From DATKGL01 sp035510455 (GTDB taxonomy: Bacteria; Patescibacteriota; Saccharimonadia; Saccharimonadales; UBA4665): a stretch of 64,000 nt of DNA. Numbering within the stretch: position 1 is the first letter of the stretch; the number at the start of each line of letters is the position of its first letter. Positions 8,965 to 16,890 of this stretch are shown piece after piece. Position numbers and translations under genes: made by a program. The stretch is from the NCBI GenBank assembly GCA_035510455.1, contig DATKHB010000023.1, positions 1 to 64,000 on the forward strand, read 5' to 3'. The notes below the pieces were generated by a model. The model worked only from the letters and a program-made list of their open reading frames with translations. It was not told the DNA's origin and ran no database searches.

Positions 8965-10290
8965 ATGAAACCGGAAAACCATATAACTCAAGTTAAAATA
9001 AATACCTTAAAACCAAGCAAATATAATCCAAGAAGATGGTCAGACGAAGCAACAGGACAACTCAAAGAAAGCATTAAGAAGTTTGGTCTTGTTGACCCGC
9101 TTCTGGTCAATTCAGCAACGGATCGTGAAAATATTGTAATTGGTGGTCACTTTCGCCTAAAGATTGCAAAAGATCTGGGCTACAAAGATGTACCTGTCAT
9201 CTATTTAAATATTCCAGATGAAGATAGAGAAAAAGAACTTAATGTCAGGCTTAATAAAAATCTGGGTGACTGGGACTTAAGCCTATTGGCTGAATTTGAT
9301 GAATCGCTACTTACCGATATAGGCTTCTCTAGCGAAGAGTTAGACAGCATATTTGATTTAGATGAGGTAATGCCTGAGCAATTTGATCTACAAAAAGAGC
9401 TGGATAAGCTCAAGATCACAGAGATCAAAGCACAGAAAGGCGATGTATATAAGCTTGGTGACTCCAGATTGATGGTCGGTGATAGCACCATTGAGACTGA
9501 TCTACTAAAGCTCATGAACAGCGAACAGGCAGATATGTGCTTAACCGATCCGCCCTACATCTTAGACTACCTAAAGAGCGGCAAGCGTCATGGCAACCCA
9601 ACTGAGGGCTTTGGGGCTAAAAAGAATCGACGATACCTAGAAACCGATGTACTACCAGATAACTTTACTGAGCTATGGATGGGCAACGTTGCCAAAGTTG
9701 CTAAACCTGACTTCAGCATCATTGTCTACGAAAATTGGAAAAATCTACGGACTATCTGGGGCGAAATGGAAAAGTACTGGAGAGTTAAAAACATGATTGT
9801 CTGGCACTTACCTAATAGGCATCAGGGCTTTGGTGGTAAATATAAGTTCTTTTCCAAGCATGATATCGCCATGGTCGGGGCAAGTGGTGATGTGCCGTAT
9901 AACCACGATGAGGAACCTGATGGCTTGCAAGAAGAATACGAAACAGCTCTCTACGCTATTGCCGGTAAGCCACACTGGGAAAGCTATAGTAAAGGTAAGA
10001 AATACCAGCCTACGGATTTCATTGACTACAACGTAGCCGATGAGAAAACTAGCGGACAAGGTATCATCTTTGGCGTTAAACCACTGGAAATACTTATCCC
10101 GTACGTCAAAGTGCTGACTAAGCGTGGCGATTTAATAGTTGAGCCGTTCTGCGGTAGTGGTTCTACTCTTATTGCAGCCACTAAACTAAAACGTCGCTGT
10201 TACATCATGGAAAAGTCACCAGTTTACGCTGAAGTGGCCATGGATCGCTGGGAAAAACTGACTGGGCTGAAGAGGGAGAAGTTGTCATGA
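8965..10290 (+). CDS. ParB-domain/DNA methyltransferase fusion, phage type
   Basis: A 441-residue protein with two parts. Residues 1-100 form a ParB-like domain (KPSKYNPRRW ... VIGGHFRLKIAKDLGY). Residues about 155-441 form an N6-adenine/N4-cytosine methyltransferase with the catalytic DPPY at 195-198 and the SAM-binding FCGSGST near 395-401. Catalytic motif first and SAM motif last is the beta-type order. Such fusions are common in phages and integrated elements, where they methylate phage DNA. The RBS is AAGGAG 8-9 nt before the ATG. The stop overlaps the next ATG by 4 nt (10287-10290), linking it to the terminase-like genes. Confidence 0.88.
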   Translation: MKPENHITQVKINTLKPSKYNPRRWSDEATGQLKESIKKFGLVDPLLVNSATDRENIVIGGHFRLKIAKDLGYKDVPVIYLNIPDEDREKELNVRLNKNLGDWDLSLLAEFDESLLTDIGFSSEELDSIFDLDEVMPEQFDLQKELDKLKITEIKAQKGDVYKLGDSRLMVGDSTIETDLLKLMNSEQADMCLTDPPYILDYLKSGKRHGNPTEGFGAKKNRRYLETDVLPDNFTELWMGNVAKVAKPDFSIIVYENWKNLRTIWGEMEKYWRVKNMIVWHLPNRHQGFGGKYKFFSKHDIAMVGASGDVPYNHDEEPDGLQEEYETALYAIAGKPHWESYSKGKKYQPTDFIDYNVADEKTSGQGIIFGVKPLEILIPYVKVLTKRGDLIVEPFCGSGSTLIAATKLKRRCYIMEKSPVYAEVAMDRWEKLTGLKREKLS

Positions 10291-10703
10291 CTTTGCGTCA
10301 AAAACGAGATAAAAAGCTACTTCTGGAGCGTTTAGCCAAGACACCGATTGTTGAAGTGGCTTGTAAGCAAGCTGGAGTGCCACGCTCTAACTACTATCGC
10401 TGGCGTAAAGAGGATGAAGAGTTTGCCCAAGCCTGTGACGACACCATTGAGCAAAGTGCTGGTCTAATTAACGACATGGCTGAGAGCCAATTGATATCTG
10501 CTATCAAGGAAAAGAATATGACAGCTATTATTTACTGGCTAAAACACCATCACCCGACCTACGCTGCCCGCATTGAACTAAACGCCCACATCAGCACAGA
10601 CAGACAAGAGCTTACGCCTGAGCAAGCTGAGATAGTTGCTCAGGCTTTGAGGCTAGCAGGATTGACTAAGTTGCCAGATGGAGAATCAAATGGAAGCGGC
10701 TGA
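10287..10703 (+). CDS. Small helix-turn-helix protein, terminase small-subunit-like
   Basis: A 138-residue protein. The N-terminal region (about residues 15-50) reads as a helix-turn-helix that resembles transposase or terminase small subunits: VEVACKQAGVPRSNYYRWR. The middle segment, MTAIIYWLKHHHPTYAAR, resembles the C-terminal part of the phBC6A51-type phage HTH family. It sits directly before the terminase large subunit and overlaps it by 26 nt, the usual place for the DNA-recognition subunit of a phage packaging motor. Function is inferred from position and HTH. Confidence 0.7.
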   Translation: MTLRQKRDKKLLLERLAKTPIVEVACKQAGVPRSNYYRWRKEDEEFAQACDDTIEQSAGLINDMAESQLISAIKEKNMTAIIYWLKHHHPTYAARIELNAHISTDRQELTPEQAEIVAQALRLAGLTKLPDGESNGSG

Positions 10704-12216
10704 GCTGGCTGATTTACAAGGCCAATTGTTTACCAATAAGGAGGTTCGCTCCAGAGTAACTACCCAAAGTCACCAATGGTTCTTTTCGACTTACTTTGCT
10801 AGTTATATAACCCATGAATCGGCAGACTTTCACCGAGAAATGTTCGCTATTACTGAAGATGAAAGTCAACCATTGTCGGTTATTGTGGCCTTTCGAGGCT
10901 CAGGTAAATCAACTATCATGACGTTGTCTTACCCAATTTGGGCAGTACTAGGTAAACAGCAAAAGAAATTTGTACTAATTGCCAGCCAAACCCAATACCA
11001 AGCAAGAGTTCATTTAACTAATATAAAGCGTGAGCTAGAGAGTAATGACCTACTCAGTAACGATTTAGGGCCATTCGTAGAACAACGCGAAGAGTGGGGT
11101 TCAACCTCGCTATATATACCTAAATACAATGCCAGAATTACGGCTATATCTACTGAGCAAAGTGTTAGGGGTATTCGACACGGATCATACCGACCTGACC
11201 TCATTATCTGTGATGATGTTGAGGACATGGCTTCTGTTAAGACTAGAGAGGGTCGTAATAAAACCTTTGATTGGTTGACTGGTGAGATTATCCCAGCTGG
11301 GGACACATACACGAAGCGCATTGTGACCGGTAATTTACTACACGAAGATTCTCTGCCCATGCGGCTAAAAGAGCGGATTGAAAATGATGAAATTGACGGC
11401 ATTTTCCGGGAATGGCCAATTATGCGTAACAATAAAAGCCTTTGGCGTGGTAAATACCCCGACAAAAAATCACTTGATACGCTAAGACGTACCGTTGGCA
11501 ACAAAGTAGCATGGGAACGTGAGTACATGCTGCACATTGTCTCTGATGAAGATCAGGTGATTGAAAGAAGCTGGATACAAAACTACGACCACCTGCCGGA
11601 TAAAACTGAAGAAAATGAGTACATCAACTCCTTTATGTCAGTTGACCTAGCCATTTCGCTTAAAGACAGTGCCGACTGTACTGCAATCGTTATTGTCCAT
11701 ATGTACGGTTACGAGAAGACTAACCGGCGATTCTACATTGACAGACATTTTGTTAACGCGAGGATGTCTCACTTACAAACTTTAGATCACATAGCATCTA
11801 TGTATAAAGCCTTGGCTTTTGATAGGGATAGAGAGAGCGAGGAATTACCTCGAGTACTAGTTGAGGAAGTAGCCTACCAAGCGGCAGCCATAGAACAACT
11901 TCGCGAACGCGGTATTAGAGCTAGAGGCATTAAAGTTCATGGTGATAAACGCTCTCGCCTTCAACTAGCCAGTCCTTTATTTGAGCTGGGCATGGTTTAT
12001 TTCCCCAAAGATCGAGCTGCAACGATAATGATCCAGCAGCTTATAGGGTTTGGAGTGGAAAAACACGATGACTTAGCCGATGCCATATCTATGGCACTGA
12101 ACTACATTCAATTAAACGTTAAGTGGGAAGTCACCTTTAGCTGGGACTTTGGTTATGACGATCCTGACAATAATGTTAATTACGGGATTACGTACCTAGA
12201 TGACAAAAACTCCTGA
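10678..12216 (+). CDS. Phage terminase large subunit
   Basis: A 512-residue packaging motor ATPase-nuclease. Walker A is AFRGSGKST at residues 71-79; Walker B is LIICDDVED near 180. The C-terminal RNase H-like nuclease shows SVDLAISLKDSADCTA near 320 and a late acidic DDLADAISMAL motif. These are hallmarks of TerL proteins. The start at 10678 overlaps the HTH gene; an ATG at 10690 is an alternative. No portal, capsid, protease or tail gene follows: the next feature is a structured RNA and a membrane protein. So this is either a prophage remnant or a DNA-mobilising satellite using a host phage capsid. Confidence 0.88.
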   Translation: MENQMEAAELADLQGQLFTNKEVRSRVTTQSHQWFFSTYFASYITHESADFHREMFAITEDESQPLSVIVAFRGSGKSTIMTLSYPIWAVLGKQQKKFVLIASQTQYQARVHLTNIKRELESNDLLSNDLGPFVEQREEWGSTSLYIPKYNARITAISTEQSVRGIRHGSYRPDLIICDDVEDMASVKTREGRNKTFDWLTGEIIPAGDTYTKRIVTGNLLHEDSLPMRLKERIENDEIDGIFREWPIMRNNKSLWRGKYPDKKSLDTLRRTVGNKVAWEREYMLHIVSDEDQVIERSWIQNYDHLPDKTEENEYINSFMSVDLAISLKDSADCTAIVIVHMYGYEKTNRRFYIDRHFVNARMSHLQTLDHIASMYKALAFDRDRESEELPRVLVEEVAYQAAAIEQLRERGIRARGIKVHGDKRSRLQLASPLFELGMVYFPKDRAATIMIQQLIGFGVEKHDDLADAISMALNYIQLNVKWEVTFSWDFGYDDPDNNVNYGITYLDDKNS

Positions 12217-12265
12217 GTAGTTCATGACTCTAGGCTTCTGACCTCTGAGAGGGTACAATAATCAT

Positions 12266-12391
12266 GTCTAGATTGCAGATAAGCGAACGCGAGTTCGCGT
12301 AGTTAAGCCATAGTAATGGGCAGCTACGCGAAAAGCAGGCTTAACAGCTTGTCTGCGATCTAGACAGTCACTAGCGTGGCTGTCCATTTTT
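12266..12391 (+). ncRNA. Structured RNA, copy 1 of a two-member family with pseudoknot and terminator
   Basis: A -10 box TACAAT (12254-12259) lies 6 nt before this RNA. The outer helix pairs 12266-12284 with 12347-12365 (17 of 19). The inner helix pairs GTTAAGCC (12302-12309) with GGCTTAAC (12338-12345). A crossing helix pairs TTCGCGTAG (12294-12302) with CTACGCGAA (12324-12332), forming a pseudoknot. A small hairpin GCCA-TAGTAA-TGG lies at 12307-12319. The terminator hairpin (12363-12384) begins with the last GAC of the outer helix and is followed by CATTTTTAT. A second copy with the same plan lies at 20790-20918 minus. The downstream gene starts at 12444, so it may be a regulatory leader or a free small RNA. 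I do not recognise the family. Confidence 0.68.
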
Positions 12392-12443
12392 ATATATAGG
12401 GCAGCCTCCAATAACTAACGAGGCCTTTAGGAGGGGCTGTCAC

Positions 12444-13040
12444 ATGGGTAAAAAAGATAAAAGTGGTAACTGGTTCGGGAGACATAAAATCTTAACAGTA
12501 ATTGGTGGTTTAGTGGTGCTAATAATTATTGGCGCAGCTATAGGTGGTAATAAGAAGACGCCAAGTAGTAACCAAGCAGCAAGCAATACGTCAAGCAGTA
12601 CAAAATCAACTGCAACAACGGCTTCAACGCCAACATTAAATCAACAAGCTAATGATGGTAAGTTTGGCTTCACGATAACAAGTTTTCAATGTAACGTATC
12701 TCAGATTGAACAGCCTGACGATACAGACTATGTTGTTACTGCCGGTGCTCCATACTGTGAGATGAATCTATCAGTTAAGGATGTAAGCACCGTAGCTCAA
12801 ACCTTTGACAGTGATAGTCAATATGTTTACGGCCCAAGCGGTAATCAATACTCGGTTGATGATACAGCTACAATTGCAGCCAATAATACAAGCAGTAACT
12901 GCATGGAAGATCCGACAGTAAATCCAGGTGTGACCATAACATGTACTCTGGCTTTTGATGTACCGGGGAGTGTAACACCAAGTTATGCTATGCTACACGA
13001 CTCAAGCCTGAGTAATGGTGTAAAAGTTAATTTACAGTAA
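12444..13040 (+). CDS. Membrane-anchored DUF4352-like extracellular protein
   Basis: A 198-residue protein with a short basic cytoplasmic start, one membrane segment (about residues 15-35, LTVIGGLVVLIIIGAAIGG), a Ser/Thr/Asn-rich linker (about 38-68) and a globular outer domain. The domain has the look of DUF4352/telokin-like immunoglobulin folds: FGFTITSFQCNV, YCEMNLSVKDVS, ITCTLAFDVPG. Four cysteines could form two disulfides. A strong RBS (TAGGAGGGG) precedes the ATG. It lies 53 nt after the terminator of the structured RNA at 12266-12391. Its role is unknown; in an island like this it may act at the cell surface. Confidence 0.65.
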   Translation: MGKKDKSGNWFGRHKILTVIGGLVVLIIIGAAIGGNKKTPSSNQAASNTSSSTKSTATTASTPTLNQQANDGKFGFTITSFQCNVSQIEQPDDTDYVVTAGAPYCEMNLSVKDVSTVAQTFDSDSQYVYGPSGNQYSVDDTATIAANNTSSNCMEDPTVNPGVTITCTLAFDVPGSVTPSYAMLHDSSLSNGVKVNLQ

Positions 13041-13085
13041 TACGAGATTCATTAATGTCATAGTCGTCCTAACAGGGATGATAAA

Positions 13086-13114
13086 TTGACAAGTACCTTA
13101 AAATATGCTAGTAT
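13086..13114 (+). promoter_or_regulatory. Sigma70-like promoter of the DGR target gene
   Basis: TTGACA at 13086-13091 and TAGTAT at 13109-13114 with a 17 nt spacer. The predicted transcript start is near 13121. This lies after the upstream TTG codon at 13119, and is the reason for choosing the ATG at 13164 as the start of the target protein. Confidence 0.6.
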
Positions 13115-13163
13115 GTAGTTGTTAGATAAACAAAAACATAAACAACGATATCATAGTACTATT

Positions 13164-15140
13164 ATGCAAACACCAGGCAGTCAATTTTTACACGAAAGAA
13201 ACCCAAATCTCCACTCTTCTCAGGAAGTTGAAGGCGTTGTAGGCTATTTGCGTGCTGGAGGTGAATCTATCCCTAACGAACCATCTGACAAGATCTCTGC
13301 CTACTTAGGATTTTTGGCTAACGGAGAGTACGTTAATGATGGTATTCTTACGGGTGATCAATCTAGTATTGATCGTCAAATAGATGCTCACGTCATAAAA
13401 GCCGGAGATGTCCCAGAAGGCTATTTTGAGCTTCAACGACGTATAGCTAGAGAACAAGGGCACGGTGACGTTACTATCACTCGTGAGCTTCGTGAACAAA
13501 TGGTTGAAGCAGTCCAGGCCGATCAACGAGTTGGCCTTGGTAAATGGGTAGAATATCTTGGCGGTGAAGATGGTGGCTATCCCAACTGGTTTAAGAACTA
13601 TACGTTTGGCTCTGTCACAAAACTAGGTAGCTACGACAAGGAAAAGGGTGAGTTCCTGAAGCGAAGTAAGGGCACAACCGCTCCCTACCCAGAACTTAAC
13701 CGTGAAGCACTAGCCTATGTTTACGATGTACTCAACAAATCAAGGGTGCAGGGCGAGAAAGTTAACGGTGGTGCCAATGACGAGCAATTGCAGAAACTGT
13801 TAAAGAGTGGTAATTTTGGCGCTCTCTATGCCCATGCGGTACTTGAAGTTACGCCATCTTCCCCCGAACTCAGAAAAGAAGTTAGAGGTTCTTGGACTAA
13901 ATTTAACCAGACTTCAGATCCAAGAACGGCTCGAAGGTTAGCTGGTTCGCTGCAAGGCCATGGTACTGGCTGGTGTACGGCTGGTGAGAGTACTGCCACT
14001 ACACAACTCAGTGCTGGTGATTTCTACGTTTACTACACTCGTGATGAAGACGGGAAAGAAACCATCCCTCGGGTAGCAATCCGTATGCAGGGAGAAGAAG
14101 TTGCAGAAGTTCGTGGCATTAATACTGCACAAGAACTTGAGCCTGAAATGGCAGATATAACCTCTGAGCGACTACAGGACTTGCCTGGAGGTGAAGAATA
14201 TATTCGTAAAGCTCAAGATATGAAATTTTTGACTGCAATAGACAAAAAGATATCGACTGATCCCGGTGTTAAACTTACAGGTGACGAACTACGGTTCCTT
14301 TACGAACTAGATCATGACATCCTAGGCTTCGGTTACGAACGTGACCCCCGGATTGATGAAATTCGTGCTAAACGCGAAGGCCGCGATAAGCCTGAACTTG
14401 CCCGCATACTACCAGAGACAATCCGTGACCAACTAAAAGGCGCGTTTGTAGCTTACAGGACTGTAGCAGATCAACTGAAGAGTAAGCGACGTTTCCGTGG
14501 AAGTGAATCCGCACTATCATCTGCCGAGCTTGAGCACCTCTTTGCTCTTAAAGATAAAGAGTGGCAAGAGACTGGTGTATACGATCATTTGGTAGAAGAA
14601 TTGATTGCCAATGGCGCGCGGTTTAATTTAGTTGCCACACCAAATATTGAAGCAACTGAAAAGCAAATAGTTGACTTAGCAGAAGCTTTTGGTAAACAAC
14701 AGCCGTATTCTACTTACGTTTACGACGAACTGTACCGTAAAGGTAGATATAGTAGCAAAGAGTTTTCTGGTAATGTCGGTGATGCCCCTGTCCGCCTTAG
14801 CCTTATCCCATCTCGTAGAGATGCATCTTTGAGCGGTAAAACGGTTGAAACACAAGTCCGAATGCTCAGGGAGCAACAAGATTCTAAGCCTAACCTTAGT
14901 TTGCATGTCCCGAGTGTGCTTGATGCGGTTACTTACTGGTATACCTTACGAGCACAGGGTGACAAATTAGCTGACAGCAGTGCTTTCGACAAAACCTATA
15001 TTCGCCACTTCGACTTAGATCCTAAAGCGGTCGGCAGGTGGTCGATTGTTCCGGACTCTTACGTGTACCGCGCTGGCAGGCCGTACTTGCACGACTCGAA
15101 TGTTGACGCTGGCCGTGACGCTCGCGTGGCGGTGGGGTAA
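13164..15140 (+). CDS. DGR target protein with C-terminal variable region
   Basis: A 658-residue protein whose last 37 codons are the variable repeat of the retroelement. The frame extends upstream to a TTG at 13119, but the promoter predicts transcription from about 13121, so ATG 13164 is preferred. Near residues 260-315 a stretch reads GTGWCTAGE ... GDFYVYYTRD ... VAIRMQGEEVAEVRGINT. This resembles the PcfJ-type pattern (H/W-C-x-G, an aromatic beta strand, then Q/E-V-x-G-x-N). That comparison is tentative. The central part is charged and helical. No signal peptide or membrane segment is seen, so the protein may stay in the cytoplasm, unlike classic phage-tail adhesin targets. The VR encodes RWSIVPDSYVYRAGRPYLHD and onward to the stop. 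Confidence 0.82.
   Translation: MQTPGSQFLHERNPNLHSSQEVEGVVGYLRAGGESIPNEPSDKISAYLGFLANGEYVNDGILTGDQSSIDRQIDAHVIKAGDVPEGYFELQRRIAREQGHGDVTITRELREQMVEAVQADQRVGLGKWVEYLGGEDGGYPNWFKNYTFGSVTKLGSYDKEKGEFLKRSKGTTAPYPELNREALAYVYDVLNKSRVQGEKVNGGANDEQLQKLLKSGNFGALYAHAVLEVTPSSPELRKEVRGSWTKFNQTSDPRTARRLAGSLQGHGTGWCTAGESTATTQLSAGDFYVYYTRDEDGKETIPRVAIRMQGEEVAEVRGINTAQELEPEMADITSERLQDLPGGEEYIRKAQDMKFLTAIDKKISTDPGVKLTGDELRFLYELDHDILGFGYERDPRIDEIRAKREGRDKPELARILPETIRDQLKGAFVAYRTVADQLKSKRRFRGSESALSSAELEHLFALKDKEWQETGVYDHLVEELIANGARFNLVATPNIEATEKQIVDLAEAFGKQQPYSTYVYDELYRKGRYSSKEFSGNVGDAPVRLSLIPSRRDASLSGKTVETQVRMLREQQDSKPNLSLHVPSVLDAVTYWYTLRAQGDKLADSSAFDKTYIRHFDLDPKAVGRWSIVPDSYVYRAGRPYLHDSNVDAGRDARVAVG
15027..15139 (+). 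repeat. DGR variable repeat (VR)
   Basis: A 113 nt segment ending inside the stop codon of the target gene. It aligns without gaps to the template repeat 440 bases downstream. There are 16 differences and each falls on an A of the template (A to G 8, A to C 5, A to T 3). None of the 83 non-A positions differ. The changes alter 13 of 37 codons, all non-synonymous; three AAC/AAT codons carry two changes each. The A-free block GCTCGCGTGGCGG near the 3' end is a candidate for the initiation-of-mutagenic-homing sequence. Confidence 0.96.
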
Positions 15141-15466
15141 AACCTTTAGCTTTTGTCCTTCCTTTTAGTGTTTTTTCTTTTTCTTTCCTGTGTTTCCGTC
15201 GAAATTTTTTATCTAATATACTGCCTACGAACTAATTATTCGGGGTAAGTAGTCCAAAGGTTATGCCTATCGGTGCCCCAATGGATGATTGCTTGCATTA
15301 TGTCTGAGAAGACTCCGTCAAGGAGCTGATCTTTTTATGGCAGTAAGCACATCAAGAACCCTCTATACCCCACGAATCTTCAGTAGAAGTGCCAAACTGG
15401 GTGCTGAAAGAATGGGAGTTCGTTAATCATGAGTGATTGACGAAACAGGATTCTGCTGAAGAATAT
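15141..15466 (+). other. DGR spacer between VR and TR
   Basis: 326 bases between the target stop and the template. It begins with a pyrimidine-rich tract (about 15147-15197). A TATACT -10-like box at 15217-15222 could start the template RNA near 15229; its -35 is weak. A possible 29-codon ORF lies at 15337-15426. In known DGRs the region around the TR forms the structured part of the template RNA that is bound by RT and Avd, so some of this spacer may have that role. Confidence 0.45.
15337..15426 (+). CDS. Possible 29-residue ORF upstream of the TR
   Basis: ATG to TAA, encoding MAVSTSRTLYTPRIFSRSAK and nine more residues. AAGGAG lies 11 nt before the ATG, which is a little far. The peptide is basic, with no recognised domain. 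It could equally be part of the structured template RNA. Low confidence. Confidence 0.2.
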   Translation: MAVSTSRTLYTPRIFSRSAKLGAERMGVR

Positions 15467-15579
15467 GCGGTCGACAGGTGGTCGATTGTTCCGAACTCTT
15501 ACGTGAACAACGATGGCAAGCCGAACTTGAACAACTCGAATGTTGACAATGACAATGACGCTCGCGTGGCGGAGGGGTA
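15467..15579 (+). repeat. DGR template repeat (TR)
   Basis: The 113 nt donor of variability. It contains 30 adenines, of which 16 differ in the VR. It is rich in AAC and AAT codons (for example NNDGKPNLNNSNVDNDND in the VR frame), the usual design for giving many amino acids with few stops. The plus-strand frame through it (15437-15691) is a consequence of the repeat and is not considered a gene. The TR ends 17 bases before the stop of the avd gene on the other strand. Confidence 0.96.
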
Positions 15580-15595
15580 TGAGGACAGTCAAGAT

Positions 15596-15934
15596 CTAAT
15601 GCACGCTCTTGAGCCAGCCTCCAATCATACGGCGAGCTTCGCTCAGACGTGCTTGGATCTTGAGAACGTTTGTTTCATTAGCAAGTTTTAGCTCCAAAAT
15701 GGCTCTAAGATGCATTGAGCTCATTTCGGCAAGTGCATTTGCCTTGAGCAAGTAGCTTGCCTTTTGAGGCTTAGGGGCATATTTTGCCAGCAGGAGCTGC
15801 TCCGTACAGTCAGTCCAGCTTTTAATCGTCTGTTCACCGAGTGAATAACGAAATTTTCTATCGAGTGAGGTGTTAAGATCGAGTAGTTTTTTGTAAACCT
15901 CAAAGGCAATAGTAATGACAGGTAATTCTTCCAT
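15596..15934 (-). CDS. avd: Avd-like accessory variability determinant (four-helix bundle)
   Basis: A 112-residue helical protein of the bAvd/S23-like family. Avd forms a pentamer that binds the reverse transcriptase and template RNA in DGRs. Family features seen: DRKFRYSLGEQ (residues 25-35) in the first helix pair, two long middle helices, and the C-terminal RRMIGGWLKS (101-110). The ATG at 15934 gives the usual family length; the open frame extends to 16039 but adds an unrelated N-terminus. No strong RBS is visible. It lies on the strand opposite to the reverse transcriptase, and their 5' ends overlap by 20 bases (15915-15934). This is unusual, since avd normally precedes the RT on the same strand. 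Confidence 0.85.
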   Translation of the reverse strand: MEELPVITIAFEVYKKLLDLNTSLDRKFRYSLGEQTIKSWTDCTEQLLLAKYAPKPQKASYLLKANALAEMSSMHLRAILELKLANETNVLKIQARLSEARRMIGGWLKSVH

Positions 15935-16883
15935 TGGTATAAGTGTAACAAACGTCTGGCTATCATATAGAGCTTTTAGAAAAGGCAAGAAACCGAGTCG
16001 GGCTATTATTGAATTTGAGGGCGAGCTACTAGAAAACATACGAGTTTTAGCTAATTCTCTTCAAGCAGGCACTTACCGCCACGGGCCATACACCCATATG
16101 ATCGTTAACGATAACAAAAGGCGCGATATAGCAGTCGCCTCAGTTAGAGACAGGGTTATTCATCGCATGCTGTATGACTACCTTGTGCCTATCTGGGATA
16201 AGACTTTCATATACGACGCTTGGTCTTGCCGTAAGAATAAAGGGCTTCACAAAGCAATAGAACGAGCCCAGCTATTTATGCGTAATTATCCAGATGCTTG
16301 GGTATGGCGAGCAGATATAACAAAAATGTTTGATTCCGTAAATAAAAATAAACTGAAGTCGTTACTGGAAAAGCGTATAAGTGATCCGACCGCCTCGTGG
16401 TTGCTGAAAGAGGTTATTGATAGCTACTGTAGCTATGAAGCCTCAAGAGGTATCCCAATTGGTAACTTGACCAGTCAGATACTTGCCAACATCTACATGA
16501 ATGAGTTTGATCGGTTTATGAAGCACACCCTAAAACCCTTTGCTTACCTACGGTACGGGGATGATTGGCTATGTTTTACTGGTAGTCAATCTGAATTGGA
16601 AGCAATACGTCAACTAGCCAAAGAGTTTCTTAATTCTGAGCTTGGCTTAAGTATTCATCCAACTATGAATTTGATAAAACCGGTACGAACAGGTGTTTCG
16701 TACTTAGGCGTTGATCTTTGGTCTAGTGGGAGAAGAATTGATGCCGCTGCGAGGCTTAAACTTGATACCAATCTTAACTTTCGTAATGTAGCGAGCTATA
16801 AATCTCTACTCGCCCATCATCACTCAGAAAAGCATCTAAGAAGATTTGAGTGGATAGTCTCAAAGATCGTTGATAGCAGGTAG
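15915..16883 (+). CDS. DGR reverse transcriptase
   Basis: A 322-residue reverse transcriptase that makes error-prone cDNA from the template RNA. Motif A is WRADITKMFDSV with Asp134. The DGR-specific motif IGNLTSQ (182-188) replaces the QGxxxSP of retroviral and group II RTs. Motif C is YGDD (214-217); many DGR RTs have YMDD or YADD, so glycine here is a variant. A thumb region follows (SYLGVDLWSSGRR). There is no maturase or endonuclease domain. Its length matches compact DGR RTs (about 280-400 residues). It is convergent with the type III restriction gene, 7 bases away. Confidence 0.95.
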   Translation: MTGNSSIGISVTNVWLSYRAFRKGKKPSRAIIEFEGELLENIRVLANSLQAGTYRHGPYTHMIVNDNKRRDIAVASVRDRVIHRMLYDYLVPIWDKTFIYDAWSCRKNKGLHKAIERAQLFMRNYPDAWVWRADITKMFDSVNKNKLKSLLEKRISDPTASWLLKEVIDSYCSYEASRGIPIGNLTSQILANIYMNEFDRFMKHTLKPFAYLRYGDDWLCFTGSQSELEAIRQLAKEFLNSELGLSIHPTMNLIKPVRTGVSYLGVDLWSSGRRIDAAARLKLDTNLNFRNVASYKSLLAHHHSEKHLRRFEWIVSKIVDSR

Positions 16884-16890
16884 ACGTAAG

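Noticed and set aside
13119..13163. TTG start for the DGR target, adding 15 residues
   Set aside because: The TTGACA-17-TAGTAT promoter predicts a transcript start at about 13121, after this codon.
15437..15691. Plus-strand open frame through the template repeat, start ATG near 15437
   Set aside because: Its similarity to the target protein is fully explained by TR/VR homology, and its second half is antisense to avd. No suitable RBS.
15935..16039. Upstream extension of the avd frame
   Set aside because: The added residues are antisense to conserved RT sequence and make the protein longer than the family.
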